Shown: positions 1 through 5,972, counted from the stretch's first letter. The stretch is DNA of 20,966 nucleotides from DASYXZ01 sp035934315 (GCA_035934315.1 DASYXZ010000133.1:1-20966); one strand, 5' to 3'. A program made the numbers and translations. Notes: generated from the letters alone by a model not told the origin.

Positions 1-1
1 T

Positions 2-760
2 GTGGAAGGGCGCTACCGGGTTCTCGCCGAATTCGCCGGCCACGGTGTGGACGTGAGTTCCGAAGCGCTCCGCTACGCCTTTATCGGCAAAGTCAGTTGT
101 TTCTGGTATGCGCAACAGCCGCTCTCTGATCCCTTTAGCGATGAGTCGTTGACGGACGCCTTCGGCGGCGAATCGATTCCTCTCCTCACCACCATTTACC
201 GAAAAAGCGCCGTCTGGGGGCAATCAGGAAAAACCAAAGGCCCGCTCGACCAGATGCTCAAGATGCTATTTTACAATGGCTGCGTCCACTCGTGGATTCG
301 CAGCGACGCCGATATGAAAGAGATGACTGACTGGGTTTATCTTTACGTCGTGCCCTGGATCAAAGTGCATGGCCTGAATATCGAGACCTTTAAACGCGAG
401 GGCGACCGTACCCTCATCGGTTTGGAGGGAGAGGCCAGTATTGATCTCGACTGGAAGAAGCAAACTTATTCGGTGAGGATCGGCGGCGCGGAGATTGCCC
501 GAGACAGCAGCACCTTCTGCCCGGTGGACGATGGCCGCATTGCCTTTTACAGCCTAAACTCCCGGGAGCTTTCGGCGCCGCTGCCCGCCGCTTGGGATGC
601 GGGGAAGATCGCTGCCATCGCGCTTTCACTGGAGAAGGCGAGCGAGTTGCCCGCAACCGTCGAGGGCGGCAAAATTAGTATTTCCGTTCCCGCGCGCCAA
701 CCGGTGATGGTCTATCGCGACGGTGAGAAGGCGAGAAAAAGGCTTCTGCAGGCTGGGTGA
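2..760 (+). CDS. 3' part of an unrecognised protein, possibly glycoside-hydrolase-like
   Basis: The reading frame is open from the left edge to a TGA at 758-760, giving 252 visible residues. The GTG at position 2 is probably internal, so the true start lies outside the window. The visible part begins with a mixed alpha/beta stretch containing HGVDVSSEALRY and a Trp/Tyr-rich segment. It ends in an apparent beta-rich domain, with the closing strand near PARQPVMVYRDG. That order, a helical or barrel end followed by a beta-sandwich, recalls carbohydrate-active enzymes, but I cannot name a family and see no certain catalytic residue. It lies 148 bp upstream of the beta-propeller gene on the same strand, so co-transcription is possible. 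The call as a real gene is firm; the function is not. Confidence 0.6.
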   Translation: MEGRYRVLAEFAGHGVDVSSEALRYAFIGKVSCFWYAQQPLSDPFSDESLTDAFGGESIPLLTTIYRKSAVWGQSGKTKGPLDQMLKMLFYNGCVHSWIRSDADMKEMTDWVYLYVVPWIKVHGLNIETFKREGDRTLIGLEGEASIDLDWKKQTYSVRIGGAEIARDSSTFCPVDDGRIAFYSLNSRELSAPLPAAWDAGKIAAIALSLEKASELPATVEGGKISISVPARQPVMVYRDGEKARKRLLQAG

Positions 761-908
761 CCGGCGTGTTTCGCAGGCCGAAATGAGCTGAGGCCAACGA
801 CATTAACCCTCGCGGGCAAACCTCTGAGGATTTGCGTGAACCGGCGGAGAAAGAATATTTGGAAGAGCCTTAAGTTATGCGCCCGGCTCGAAAAAGATGA
901 GGAATTAA

Positions 909-1937
909 ATGCGTTATCGAAATTTTTTCCTGTTACTCACTTTCGCAGCTTCCATCATCGTCGTTAGCCAGTTCAGGGCCCGACGCGCAAGCGCACAAAG
1001 CCTGCCGCAGCCAACACCGGATCAAAGCAATCCGGCGGCGCCCGCCAGGCCACTGCCTGGCAACGGACTTGCCCAGCATCCGTTCCTCTATTGCGGTGAA
1101 TGGGACACTCGCCGGCCGGTGCAGACGATGTATGTCGTGCGAGGCGGCAAAGTAACCTGGTCCTATTCGATCTCCAATCATGAAGAGCTGGATGATTGTA
1201 CGATGCTCTCCAACGGAAACATTGTGTTCTCAAGAAAATCCGGAGCCAGCGAAATTACGCCGGACAGCAAAATCGTTTGGAACTATCAGGCGCCTCCGGG
1301 CACCGAGGTCCATACGGCTCTTCCCCTCGGCACCGATCGAGTGCTCATTATGCAGAACGGGAACCCCGCCAAACTGATGATTATTCAAAAGGCAAGCGGA
1401 GAAGTGGAAAAGGAGCTGACGCTCCCAACCGCGCACCCGGAAAAGGTCCACGGCCAGTTCCGTCATGTCCGCATGACGGCGGCCGGGACATTTCTCGTTG
1501 CGCACCTGGACCTGGGCAAAGTGGTGGAGTATGACGCGAAGGGCGCGCCCATCTGGTCCGTGGAAGCGCCCTCGGCATGGGCCGCCGTGCGGCTGAAGAA
1601 CGGCAACACGCTGATCAGCGGGAATCAGCACGGCTATGTCCGTGAGGTGAACGCGAAGGGTGAAGTCGTTTGGGAAATCAACAAGAACGATTTGCCCGGC
1701 ATCCCGCTCTATACGGTGCAGGAGGTTTCAAGGCTCGCCAACGGAAATACTCTAATCAACAACTGGAGCGGCAGCTTGAAGCGGGATGCCTGGCCGGCTG
1801 TGGTGCAGTTGATTGAAGTAACGCCCGACAAAAAAGTGGTGTGGGCGCTGCGCGATTGGGATACGCTTGGCCCGGCCTCTTCAACCCAACTGCTCGACGA
1901 ACCCGGCATTCCGGAACACGGCGACCTCCAGCGATAG
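909..1937 (+). CDS. Secreted beta-propeller (PQQ-like/arylsulfotransferase-like repeat) protein
   Basis: The product has 342 residues. The ATG at 909 follows a GATGAGG ribosome-binding site. The N-terminus is a signal peptide: basic MRYR, a hydrophobic core from residues 5 to about 20, and a likely cleavage after ARRASA. A Pro-rich linker follows to about residue 50. The rest is built of repeats of the type L-NGNTLI, G-V-x-E, G-x-VVWE (for example LSNGNIVFS, LKNGNTLISG and LANGNTLINN, each followed by a KVVW-type strand). This is the blade signature of PQQ-like and arylsulfotransferase-type propellers. No catalytic His or Arg set of arylsulfotransferases can be assigned, so enzymatic activity is not claimed. 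It is probably a periplasmic or secreted binding or scaffold protein. The attL repeat of the integrated element starts 92 bp after its stop. Confidence 0.8.
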   Translation: MRYRNFFLLLTFAASIIVVSQFRARRASAQSLPQPTPDQSNPAAPARPLPGNGLAQHPFLYCGEWDTRRPVQTMYVVRGGKVTWSYSISNHEELDDCTMLSNGNIVFSRKSGASEITPDSKIVWNYQAPPGTEVHTALPLGTDRVLIMQNGNPAKLMIIQKASGEVEKELTLPTAHPEKVHGQFRHVRMTAAGTFLVAHLDLGKVVEYDAKGAPIWSVEAPSAWAAVRLKNGNTLISGNQHGYVREVNAKGEVVWEINKNDLPGIPLYTVQEVSRLANGNTLINNWSGSLKRDAWPAVVQLIEVTPDKKVVWALRDWDTLGPASSTQLLDEPGIPEHGDLQR

Positions 1938-2029
1938 GCAGAAGCGATGGGTAAATTACCAAGCGCAGGAATCGTCAACTCCGCGAACAACGGGAAATAA
2001 TCTGGCGGAGCCATGCATCATACGGCGCA

Positions 2030-2055
2030 TGGCGGAGAGGGTGGGATTCGAACCC
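2030..2055 (-). repeat. attL: 26-bp duplicate of the tRNA-Ser 3' end
   Basis: These 26 bp are identical to 7564-7589, the last 26 nt of the intact tRNA-Ser gene (T-arm 3' part, acceptor 3' strand, discriminator and CCA). Identity stops at both sides: 2029 A versus 7563 T, and 2056 T versus 7590 A. The rest of a tRNA is absent here. An orphan tRNA 3' end at one border and a complete tRNA beside an integrase at the other is the classic footprint of tyrosine-recombinase integration. The distance between copies gives a 5,534-bp circular form. Confidence 0.9.
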
Positions 2056-2133
2056 TGACCGCTCTCTGATTATACGCAACTTACTGATTTTACAAAAACG
2101 CAGAAACGCTCAAAACGGGCAAAGCGCCGGATC

Positions 2134-2153
2134 GAGGTACACAGCGGGTACAC
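2134..2153 (+). repeat. Tandem GGTACAC motifs near attL (candidate integrase/Xis arm sites)
   Basis: GGTACAC occurs at 2136-2142 and 2147-2153, an 11-bp period or one helical turn. The first copy extends to GAGGTACAC (2134-2142), and the same nonamer occurs at 7510-7518 close to attR. Short repeats phased on the helix inside both ends of an element are typical of integrase arm-type or excisionase sites. The assignment rests only on position and repetition. Confidence 0.4.
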
Positions 2154-2158
2154 CCGGT

Positions 2159-2365
2159 CTAACCGAAGACGGAATCCAAGAAGCCCTTTCCCTTTTTTCG
2201 CCGGGGCCTCGTGGTTTTATCAACGAGCATCCACGTCTTATGGCCCTTGGGGCAGGGTGGAATCTTCCGGCCCTTTCGTATAGTTCGTCTTGATGAACAG
2301 AGAAAAGCTGTGCATGAGTATATGCCAGAGTCGGGAGCTTTCTCGCCAGTGTGATACGTAGCCAT
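2159..2365 (-). CDS. Small Cys-rich (zinc-ribbon-like) protein
   Basis: The product has 68 residues. It has an excellent ribosome-binding site, AGGAGGTG (2373-2380), 7 nt before the ATG. That site overlaps the stop codon of the upstream membrane HNH gene, so the two are translationally coupled. The sequence contains GEKAPDSGIYSC, a second Cys five residues on (C-x4-C), then KGRKIPPCPKGHKTW. The order resembles small zinc-ribbon proteins with a GxYxC...PPCP core, but the first knuckle is not a clean CxxC and the last ligand would be His. The C-terminal third is very basic (RPRRKKGKG), which suits nucleic-acid binding. The role is unknown; coupling suggests it works with the nuclease, as partner, regulator or immunity protein. 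Confidence 0.6.
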   Translation of the reverse strand: MATYHTGEKAPDSGIYSCTAFLCSSRRTIRKGRKIPPCPKGHKTWMLVDKTTRPRRKKGKGFLDSVFG

Positions 2366-2371
2366 ATGCAG

Positions 2372-2848
2372 TCACCTCCTCAAATGACCTAGCAAGTCCC
2401 ACCAAGGGGACCTCGCTCCTGTCGCCCGATTCCTATCGCGTTCCATCACTTGCAGATTATCCGCCGTGTTACTTCCGCCTTTTGAGAAAGGCACGACGTG
2501 GTGAATGTCGTGAATTTCCGGGTTGTATTTGCGGCCAGTCTTGTATTCGAAGCGGGCAATTGCTCTTCTTCTTTCAGATCGAGGCAAGTGCCGTTTTCGC
2601 CCCCGCTGCAAAGAGAGAGCCAGCGAACCGGCTAGCACTCCGCATACAAGCGCATGAAGTTGGGGCCAGCCTGCCTCCACCAAGCAGAATAGAACCAGGA
2701 GATAAGTGATTTCTACTACGACTAGAATCCGCAGTCTGAAGCGGATCGATTCGCGTCGCCGCCAGATTCCAGGGGCGAGCACCAAAATGAGCGGGAGTAA
2801 CAATAGAGGCCAGTGGAGCACGGGTAGCAATGGTACTCTTAGTAACAT
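2372..2848 (-). CDS. Membrane-anchored HNH endonuclease
   Basis: The product has 158 residues. The N-terminal half is strongly hydrophobic, with likely membrane helices at about residues 12-26, 41-58 and 64-80 separated by Arg-rich turns. The C-terminal half is a compact HNH domain: DIHHVVPFSKGG (His116, His117), a NLQ motif with Asn131, and RDRN with Asn140. This matches the beta-beta-alpha-metal fold of HNH nucleases, which cut DNA using a divalent metal. No zinc-knuckle Cys pairs are present. Joining membrane helices to HNH is unusual for restriction or homing enzymes and suggests action at the inner membrane, for example on incoming DNA. The ATG at 2848 lacks a clear ribosome-binding site, so the exact start is uncertain. 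It diverges from the RHH-like gene with only 34 bp between them. Confidence 0.75.
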   Translation of the reverse strand: MLLRVPLLPVLHWPLLLLPLILVLAPGIWRRRESIRFRLRILVVVEITYLLVLFCLVEAGWPQLHALVCGVLAGSLALSLQRGRKRHLPRSERRRAIARFEYKTGRKYNPEIHDIHHVVPFSKGGSNTADNLQVMERDRNRATGARSPWWDLLGHLRR

Positions 2849-2882
2849 TGCTGCGCAAGCCTGAATCCTCGATACAGAGAGA

Positions 2883-3056
2883 ATGAAAAGAACCGTTCAG
2901 GTAAACGTGAAGATGACGGAAGAGGACTTCGCCCTTTTGCGCCAGGCCGCTGAGAAACGATGGCCGGATGCGGTGATCACAAACTCCGGCATAGTGCTTG
3001 CCCTCGCCAAGATCGCGGCGCGGGAGACACTCGCCAAACCGAAAAAGACAAAGTAA
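2883..3056 (+). CDS. Short ribbon-helix-helix-like DNA-binding protein
   Basis: The product has 57 residues. Residues 3-10 form a beta strand (RTVQVNVK), followed by MTEEDFALLRQAAEKRW (helix 1), a turn ITNSG, and helix 2 (IVLALAKIAARE). This is the strand-helix-helix pattern of ribbon-helix-helix regulators, which dimerise through the N-terminal strand to contact DNA. The basic tail is KPKKTK. A weak purine-rich GAGAGA precedes the ATG. It lies head to head with the membrane HNH gene, 34 bp apart, so it may autoregulate this pair or hold the element quiescent. It could instead be an auxiliary protein for relaxation or replication. Family membership is inferred from pattern alone. Confidence 0.6.
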   Translation: MKRTVQVNVKMTEEDFALLRQAAEKRWPDAVITNSGIVLALAKIAARETLAKPKKTK

Positions 3057-3140
3057 GTCCCTTACTTCTCGCACGGGGGGCCGAGCGGATTGGTGGGAAT
3101 AATCCTACAGTGAGTTCCTTTCCGACGACGGGTGAACTTA

Positions 3141-3158
3141 AGTTAACCTAACCTAACT
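3141..3158. repeat. TAACC pentamer repeats with inverted ends
   Basis: TAACC-TAACC-TAACT occupies 3144-3158. The outer ends AGTTA (3141-3145) and TAACT (3154-3158) form an inverted repeat around an 8-bp centre. It lies in the 222-bp gap between the RHH-like gene and the convergent 276-aa gene, where I see no other gene. It might be an operator or iteron for the RHH-like protein. Evidence is only the local repetition. Confidence 0.25.
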
Positions 3159-3278
3159 GGCTATCGAGCGCCCGGCACCATTGGACACCCGTTCGAAAGT
3201 ATCGGACACGCCATGAGGACGCTTGCCAACCGCGTAGTACGCTACTCTGCCGTCTTGTGTTTTCCGCGTCCCCTCAGT

Positions 3279-4109
3279 TCAAGCCTCCGCTGCGGCACGT
3301 CGGCCGCCGCGCTGTGCTGGCAGGAAATCAACCTTCATTTTCCCCGCTGGCATGCGCCATATCTTCTGCCGTGGCCTTTCTCGGGTTTTCGGCGGCGCGA
3401 ATTTCGCAAGTCTCTCGAACATACTCCGCTCTTCGCGCGTTGGAATCCGGCGTCCTTTGACTTCCCATAGGAACCTGTCATAAAGCGTTTCAATAAGCGT
3501 AGCTGGGTGAGGTTCATCTTCCTTGTTGAGATATCGATTCCAGTTTCCTTTTACCCAGTTGTAGGTGGTGTCTCCTGGGCCGAGCCGGGGACGGAGCAAG
3601 GTTTTCTTTATCCAATGGTAGCTCTTGTCCTCGATACCATTCTTCTGGAGTTCGATTGTAACGTCCCTCAATGGGTCGTTTTTCGGCCACAAAAGCTTTT
3701 TGGTTCGTCCCGATTGGCGCTCCATCTTGAATTCAAGCCATGACACAAAAATCCGTTGTTGGTATTCGGTCATGCGGTCCCGCGCGTGGGACACCGGTAT
3801 CGAGCAGTGCCTACTTCTTGCGTAAAAAAGGTCTGCTTGGAATTCATATCTTCGCTCGACCTCCCTCAACATCTCTGCGATTGCTTTTATAGTTTTGTCT
3901 TCAGGGTAGTCATTGGCTAGCTTTTCGAGCTGACCCGCCGCCTTGCAGATGGCTTGTGCTTTGCGACTGGCCTCTATTTTCGGTCCTTTGTCTTTCTTGA
4001 CCCACTGCCTGATGTCAAGCAGCCAGTGTCGAAAAGCTCTTGCCTTTTCCCACGGAAAGGTCCTGGTTACAAAATGAGTTCGATTTCGTAGTGTTTTTGT
4101 AGGGCGCAT
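3279..4109 (-). CDS. Orphan 276-aa basic protein of unknown function
   Basis: The frame is intact, with an ATG at 4109. I see no clear ribosome-binding site. The protein is soluble, rich in Lys, Arg and Trp, and mostly helical: residues 25-100 are predicted long helices (KARAFRHWLLDIRQWVKK, then KAAGQLEKLA and AIAEMLREVERRYEF). The second half has repeated aromatic motifs (SYHWIKKTLLRPRLGPGD, YNWVKGNWNRYL). No signal peptide, membrane segment, nuclease motif or Walker motif is seen. I do not recognise the family. It lies alone on the minus strand, convergent with the RHH-like gene and divergent from the 86-aa gene, a typical position for element cargo such as an anti-phage or immunity function. 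That role is a guess from position only. Confidence 0.6.
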   Translation of the reverse strand: MRPTKTLRNRTHFVTRTFPWEKARAFRHWLLDIRQWVKKDKGPKIEASRKAQAICKAAGQLEKLANDYPEDKTIKAIAEMLREVERRYEFQADLFYARSRHCSIPVSHARDRMTEYQQRIFVSWLEFKMERQSGRTKKLLWPKNDPLRDVTIELQKNGIEDKSYHWIKKTLLRPRLGPGDTTYNWVKGNWNRYLNKEDEPHPATLIETLYDRFLWEVKGRRIPTREERSMFERLAKFAPPKTRERPRQKIWRMPAGKMKVDFLPAQRGGRRAAAEA

Positions 4110-4114
4110 TGTTC

Positions 4115-4142
4115 TTGACCGGAAATTCTAGCAGATTATGCT
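4115..4142 (+). promoter_or_regulatory. Putative sigma70-type promoter for the right-hand element operon
   Basis: TTGACC (4115-4120) is followed after 16 nt by TATGCT (4137-4142), in the 75-bp gap between the divergent 276-aa and 86-aa genes. Transcription would begin near 4149. A small CGCGC/GCGCG hairpin (4157-4170) would then precede the ribosome-binding site of the 86-aa gene and might affect its translation. The -10 match is 4 of 6. Confidence 0.4.
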
Positions 4143-4184
4143 GCGCTCAGATACCACGCGCAACCGCGCGGGGAGGTGATTTTG

Positions 4185-4445
4185 ATGATTACTCGGAAAA
4201 ACGTCGAGGAGATCGTGCAGCAAACCGTTGAGAAGGTCTTGGAGAAACAGTCGGGGAAGCCCAAGAAGAATCCGCCCGAAGTTACCCCGCCGAGCGGTTC
4301 CAAAGCTGATCTCCAGCAGCAGCTCGCCGACGCAGAGGAATATGCCGAAGCTTTGCGAGACGGTCTGTCCGAAGTTGTGGACAAGGTTGCCGATCTGCAG
4401 GAGCAGTTCCTGGAGGACGAGGAGTCGGGCGATCAGGGGGAATAA
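4185..4445 (+). CDS. 86-aa acidic coiled-coil protein
   Basis: The start is the ATG at 4185, 8 nt after GGAGG (4172-4176); a GTG at 4176 lies inside that site and is rejected. Residues 3-24 form an amphipathic helix (TRKNVEEIVQQTVEKVLEK). A Pro/Lys-rich hinge (KPKKNPPEVTPPSG) follows, then a second heptad-like helix from about 43 to 80. The tail is very acidic (EDEESGDQGE). It looks like a scaffold, adaptor or partner protein, with no enzyme motif. It is the first gene of the plus-strand run. A strong hairpin (4451-4482) follows 6 bp after the stop, and the -1 frame is open through the next HNH domain, so it may be produced partly as a fusion. Confidence 0.7.
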   Translation: MITRKNVEEIVQQTVEKVLEKQSGKPKKNPPEVTPPSGSKADLQQQLADAEEYAEALRDGLSEVVDKVADLQEQFLEDEESGDQGE

Positions 4446-4450
4446 CTCCG

Positions 4451-4482
4451 CCTGCCTGCGCAAGTAATTGGCGCAAGGCAGG
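4451..4482 (+). promoter_or_regulatory. Strong hairpin after the 86-aa gene
   Basis: CCTGCCTGCGC (4451-4461) pairs with GCGCAAGGCAGG (4471-4482), giving 11 base pairs with one bulged A and a 9-nt loop. There is no T-tract after it, so it is a poor intrinsic terminator. Its position 6 nt after the TAA of the 86-aa gene, and just after a GGGGG run, fits a frameshift stimulator, an RNA-processing site or a partial attenuator. Confidence 0.5.
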
Positions 4483-4528
4483 GGAGCCCGTTAGCGATCG
4501 AGCGCACAGGTTCAGAGCACAGGCTTGC

Positions 4529-4873
4529 ATTTCACTACCTGCAAAACAGTGTGCGTTGTGCGGCTCGACCGCTAACCTCGTTGTCGATCACATTGACGGC
4601 GACGAACGCAATGATGCGCCGTCGAATCTTCGCTGGCTCTGCAAGAGCTGCAACACGAGGCTGGGGCTGGTGATGGCGCGGGCGGGCCAAGGAAGGCGGA
4701 CGGTGCAATTCAATCCGGGCGCCGAGACGCTCGCCGCGTACGTTCAAGCGGCGGTAGAGCATGACCGCGGCGCCCATGACGCGGGCGGCTTGGTGATTCA
4801 CCAGACGCCCAAGGAAAAGCGCCAAGCCTTCGCCAAGGAAATCTGGCGTAGACGCCGGCGCACAGGACATTGA
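4529..4873 (+). CDS. HNH endonuclease with two zinc knuckles; start codon unresolved
   Basis: The HNH core is complete: CALC, VVDHIDGDERND, an APSNLRW helix with its Asn, CKSC, then NTRLGL. This is the two-CxxC HNH type, a metal-dependent DNA nuclease. A basic C-terminal tail (EIWRRRRRTGH) follows. The first CxxC begins at 4550, but the frame contains no ATG, GTG, TTG or CTG between its last upstream stop (4307-4309) and 4555. The first usable codon, TTG at 4556, would cut the first knuckle. I list the ATT at 4529 as a provisional start (114 aa). Alternatives are a -1 frameshift from the 86-aa gene (about 229-aa fusion), a sequencing error or a lost start. The preceding in-frame residues (RFRAQACISLPAKQ) look protein-like. 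Confidence 0.65.
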   Translation: MSLPAKQCALCGSTANLVVDHIDGDERNDAPSNLRWLCKSCNTRLGLVMARAGQGRRTVQFNPGAETLAAYVQAAVEHDRGAHDAGGLVIHQTPKEKRQAFAKEIWRRRRRTGH

Positions 4874-4882
4874 AAACAGAAA

Positions 4883-4979
4883 CGGCCTTGCTTCGAGGGC
4901 AAGGCCGCTTCAAAGAAAACTGTCAGGAAAGAGCTGACAGCCTTCAAACTCAAGGCTACAGCTTACCTGAAAGTTTTCT
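4883..4979 (+). promoter_or_regulatory. Structured intergenic RNA/DNA with alternative hairpins
   Basis: The 149 nt between the HNH stop and the SpoVG-like start fold strongly. CGGCCTTGC (4883-4891) pairs with GCAAGGCCG (4899-4907), 9 bp with a 7-nt loop, right after the HNH stop; it could terminate. Next, CTGTCAG (4920-4926) pairs with CTGACAG (4934-4940). Competing with this, AGCTG (4932-4936) and AGCCTT (4939-4944) pair with AAGGCT (4952-4957) and CAGCT (4959-4963). An outer helix AGAAAACT (4914-4921) with AGTTTTCT (4972-4979) encloses them. Mutually exclusive helices suggest a cis-regulatory leader, a small RNA or a replication origin. Confidence 0.45.
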
Positions 4980-5022
4980 AAAAATCAAATCGCTGATAAC
5001 TGGATCCCGCGTGGAGGTAATC

Positions 5023-5298
5023 ATGGAGATTTTTGCGGATGTACGCCTGGCTGCAAAGTCCGATAGCAAGGTTCGAGCACATGCGACTGTTACCGCCTCT
5101 TTCGGAGCAGACGGGCAGATTGTGATGGAAGGCTTCTCAGTTTTCCACGAGCAAGGAAAAACGCCGTCGGTCGCGCCGCCCGCGCGAAAGGGTGAGCGGC
5201 GCTATTTCCCGACCATCACTCTGGCTGGTAAGACGCGGACTCTGATTGAGGGTGCGATCCTCGCGGAATACCAGCGCCAAGTGGCCGTCGAGAAGTAG
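5023..5298 (+). CDS. SpoVG-like nucleic-acid-binding protein
   Basis: The product has 91 residues. The ATG at 5023 has GGAGG 5 nt upstream; a longer frame from TTG 4870 would run through the folded intergenic region and is rejected. The layout matches SpoVG: an N-terminal strand (MEIFADVRL), a strand pair (VRAHATVTASFGADGQIVMEGFSVF), a Pro-rich loop (VAPPARKGERRYFPTITL) equivalent to the SpoVG MPSK-x-Y-x-DI segment, and a C-terminal helix (TRTLIEGAILAEYQRQ). SpoVG proteins are small DNA/RNA-binding regulators and also occur in phages and mobile elements outside spore formers. Here it sits just before the origin-like region and rep gene, so a role in element gene control or replication is plausible. 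Confidence 0.65.
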   Translation: MEIFADVRLAAKSDSKVRAHATVTASFGADGQIVMEGFSVFHEQGKTPSVAPPARKGERRYFPTITLAGKTRTLIEGAILAEYQRQVAVEK

Positions 5299-5307
5299 GG
5301 ATCTTAT

Positions 5308-5478
5308 GCCGGTCCGTGGGGCGCACAGAGCGGGCAACGTGGGACTTACAGACCACACGACCTGCGACGTAAACGGGCTCGCGGACCGGCGCCCGACCTG
5401 AAAGCCCGGCACGGATAAAAAGAGTCTGTGCGGGGTCTAGGGGCAGAGCCCCTGGGGCCTCGCGGTTTTTGCGAGGCC
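5308..5478 (+). other. Candidate replication origin: GC-rich inverted repeats before rep
   Basis: This 209-bp gene-free gap holds three palindromes. GCCGGTCCG (5308-5316) pairs with CGGACCGGC (5382-5390) across 65 nt. AGGGGC (5439-5444) pairs with GCCCCT (5448-5453) around AGA. GGCCTCGC (5456-5463) pairs with GCGAGGCC (5471-5478) with a T-rich 7-nt loop. Rolling-circle Rep proteins nick in hairpin loops of double-strand origins that often lie directly upstream of rep, as here. The last hairpin may instead act as a terminator or shape the rep leader. The nick site cannot be read from sequence alone. Confidence 0.45.
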
Positions 5479-5507
5479 GACTTGCTAGAAGGGAAGAGGT
5501 GTGTCCG

Positions 5508-5972
5508 ATGTCCGACGCCGAAGAGGTAAAGCAAGCGATGGGCGAATGGCTTGGTGGCTTGGCCCCGTGGGATGTTTTTTCTACGTGGACATTCTCCCGG
5601 CTGGTAAACGTACAAGGTGCGATGTACATGGGGCGTCGTCATCTGCTATGGCTCAACAAGGCGGCTGGCATTCCCGTGTATGGCTTCGTGGGTGCGGAGA
5701 AGGGCAATGCAGGCGGACTTCTCCACTTACACGCACTATTGGGAAATGTGGGCCATTTGAAGCCCTATTGTGGCGAGCGCCTCAAACCCGGCCAGTGGGG
5801 GCACGCTTGCTGCATGGTTCATGCTTGGCCATGCGGAATCGCAAGAGTGCTTCCTTACGATCCACAGCTTGGGGCGGCTTATTACGTCTCCAAATACATC
5901 ACAAAGCGGCTGGCCGAATGGGATCTGTTCGGGTTTCCGGCTTCTGCCCAATTCGCTATACCGCGATGCTGA
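5508..5972 (+). CDS. HUH-type rolling-circle replication initiator (short Rep)
   Basis: The product has 154 residues, with an ATG at 5508 and AGAGG 8 nt upstream. The three HUH motifs are in order: VFSTWTFSR (residues 23-31) as motif 1; EKGNAGGLLHLHALL with the His73-Leu-His75 metal pair as motif 2; and AAYYVSKYITK with Tyr126 (candidate nucleophile), Lys129 and Lys133 as motif 3. This fits single-Tyr Rep nickases like those of filamentous and microvirus-type phages and rolling-circle plasmids (G2P-like). It would nick one origin strand, stay bound to the 5' end and prime leading-strand synthesis. There is no helicase domain, so a host helicase is needed. A Cys/His-rich insert lies between motifs 2 and 3 (GHACCMVHAWPC). 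Its end overlaps the next gene by 7 bp. Confidence 0.8.
   Translation: MSDAEEVKQAMGEWLGGLAPWDVFSTWTFSRLVNVQGAMYMGRRHLLWLNKAAGIPVYGFVGAEKGNAGGLLHLHALLGNVGHLKPYCGERLKPGQWGHACCMVHAWPCGIARVLPYDPQLGAAYYVSKYITKRLAEWDLFGFPASAQFAIPRC

Noticed and set aside
2030..2055. A second tRNA gene
   Set aside because: Only the last 26 nt of tRNA-Ser are present; no anticodon, D-arm or 5' acceptor strand lies beyond, so it is an att duplicate.
2574..3074. 166-aa minus-strand frame overlapping the membrane HNH and RHH-like genes
   Set aside because: It has no motifs and is antisense to the short RHH-like gene and out of frame with the HNH domain, which carries the complete catalytic motif.
4870..5022. N-terminal extension of the SpoVG-like gene from TTG 4870
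   Set aside because: The extension runs through stable hairpins and has no family similarity, while the ATG at 5023 has GGAGG at good spacing and begins exactly where the SpoVG-like fold starts.
5501..5965. Long plus-strand open frame (from GTG 5501) continuous with the HTH gene, overlapping rep
   Set aside because: The HUH motifs are in the other frame and this stretch has no recognisable motifs and an atypical composition; only the part after 5966 looks like protein.
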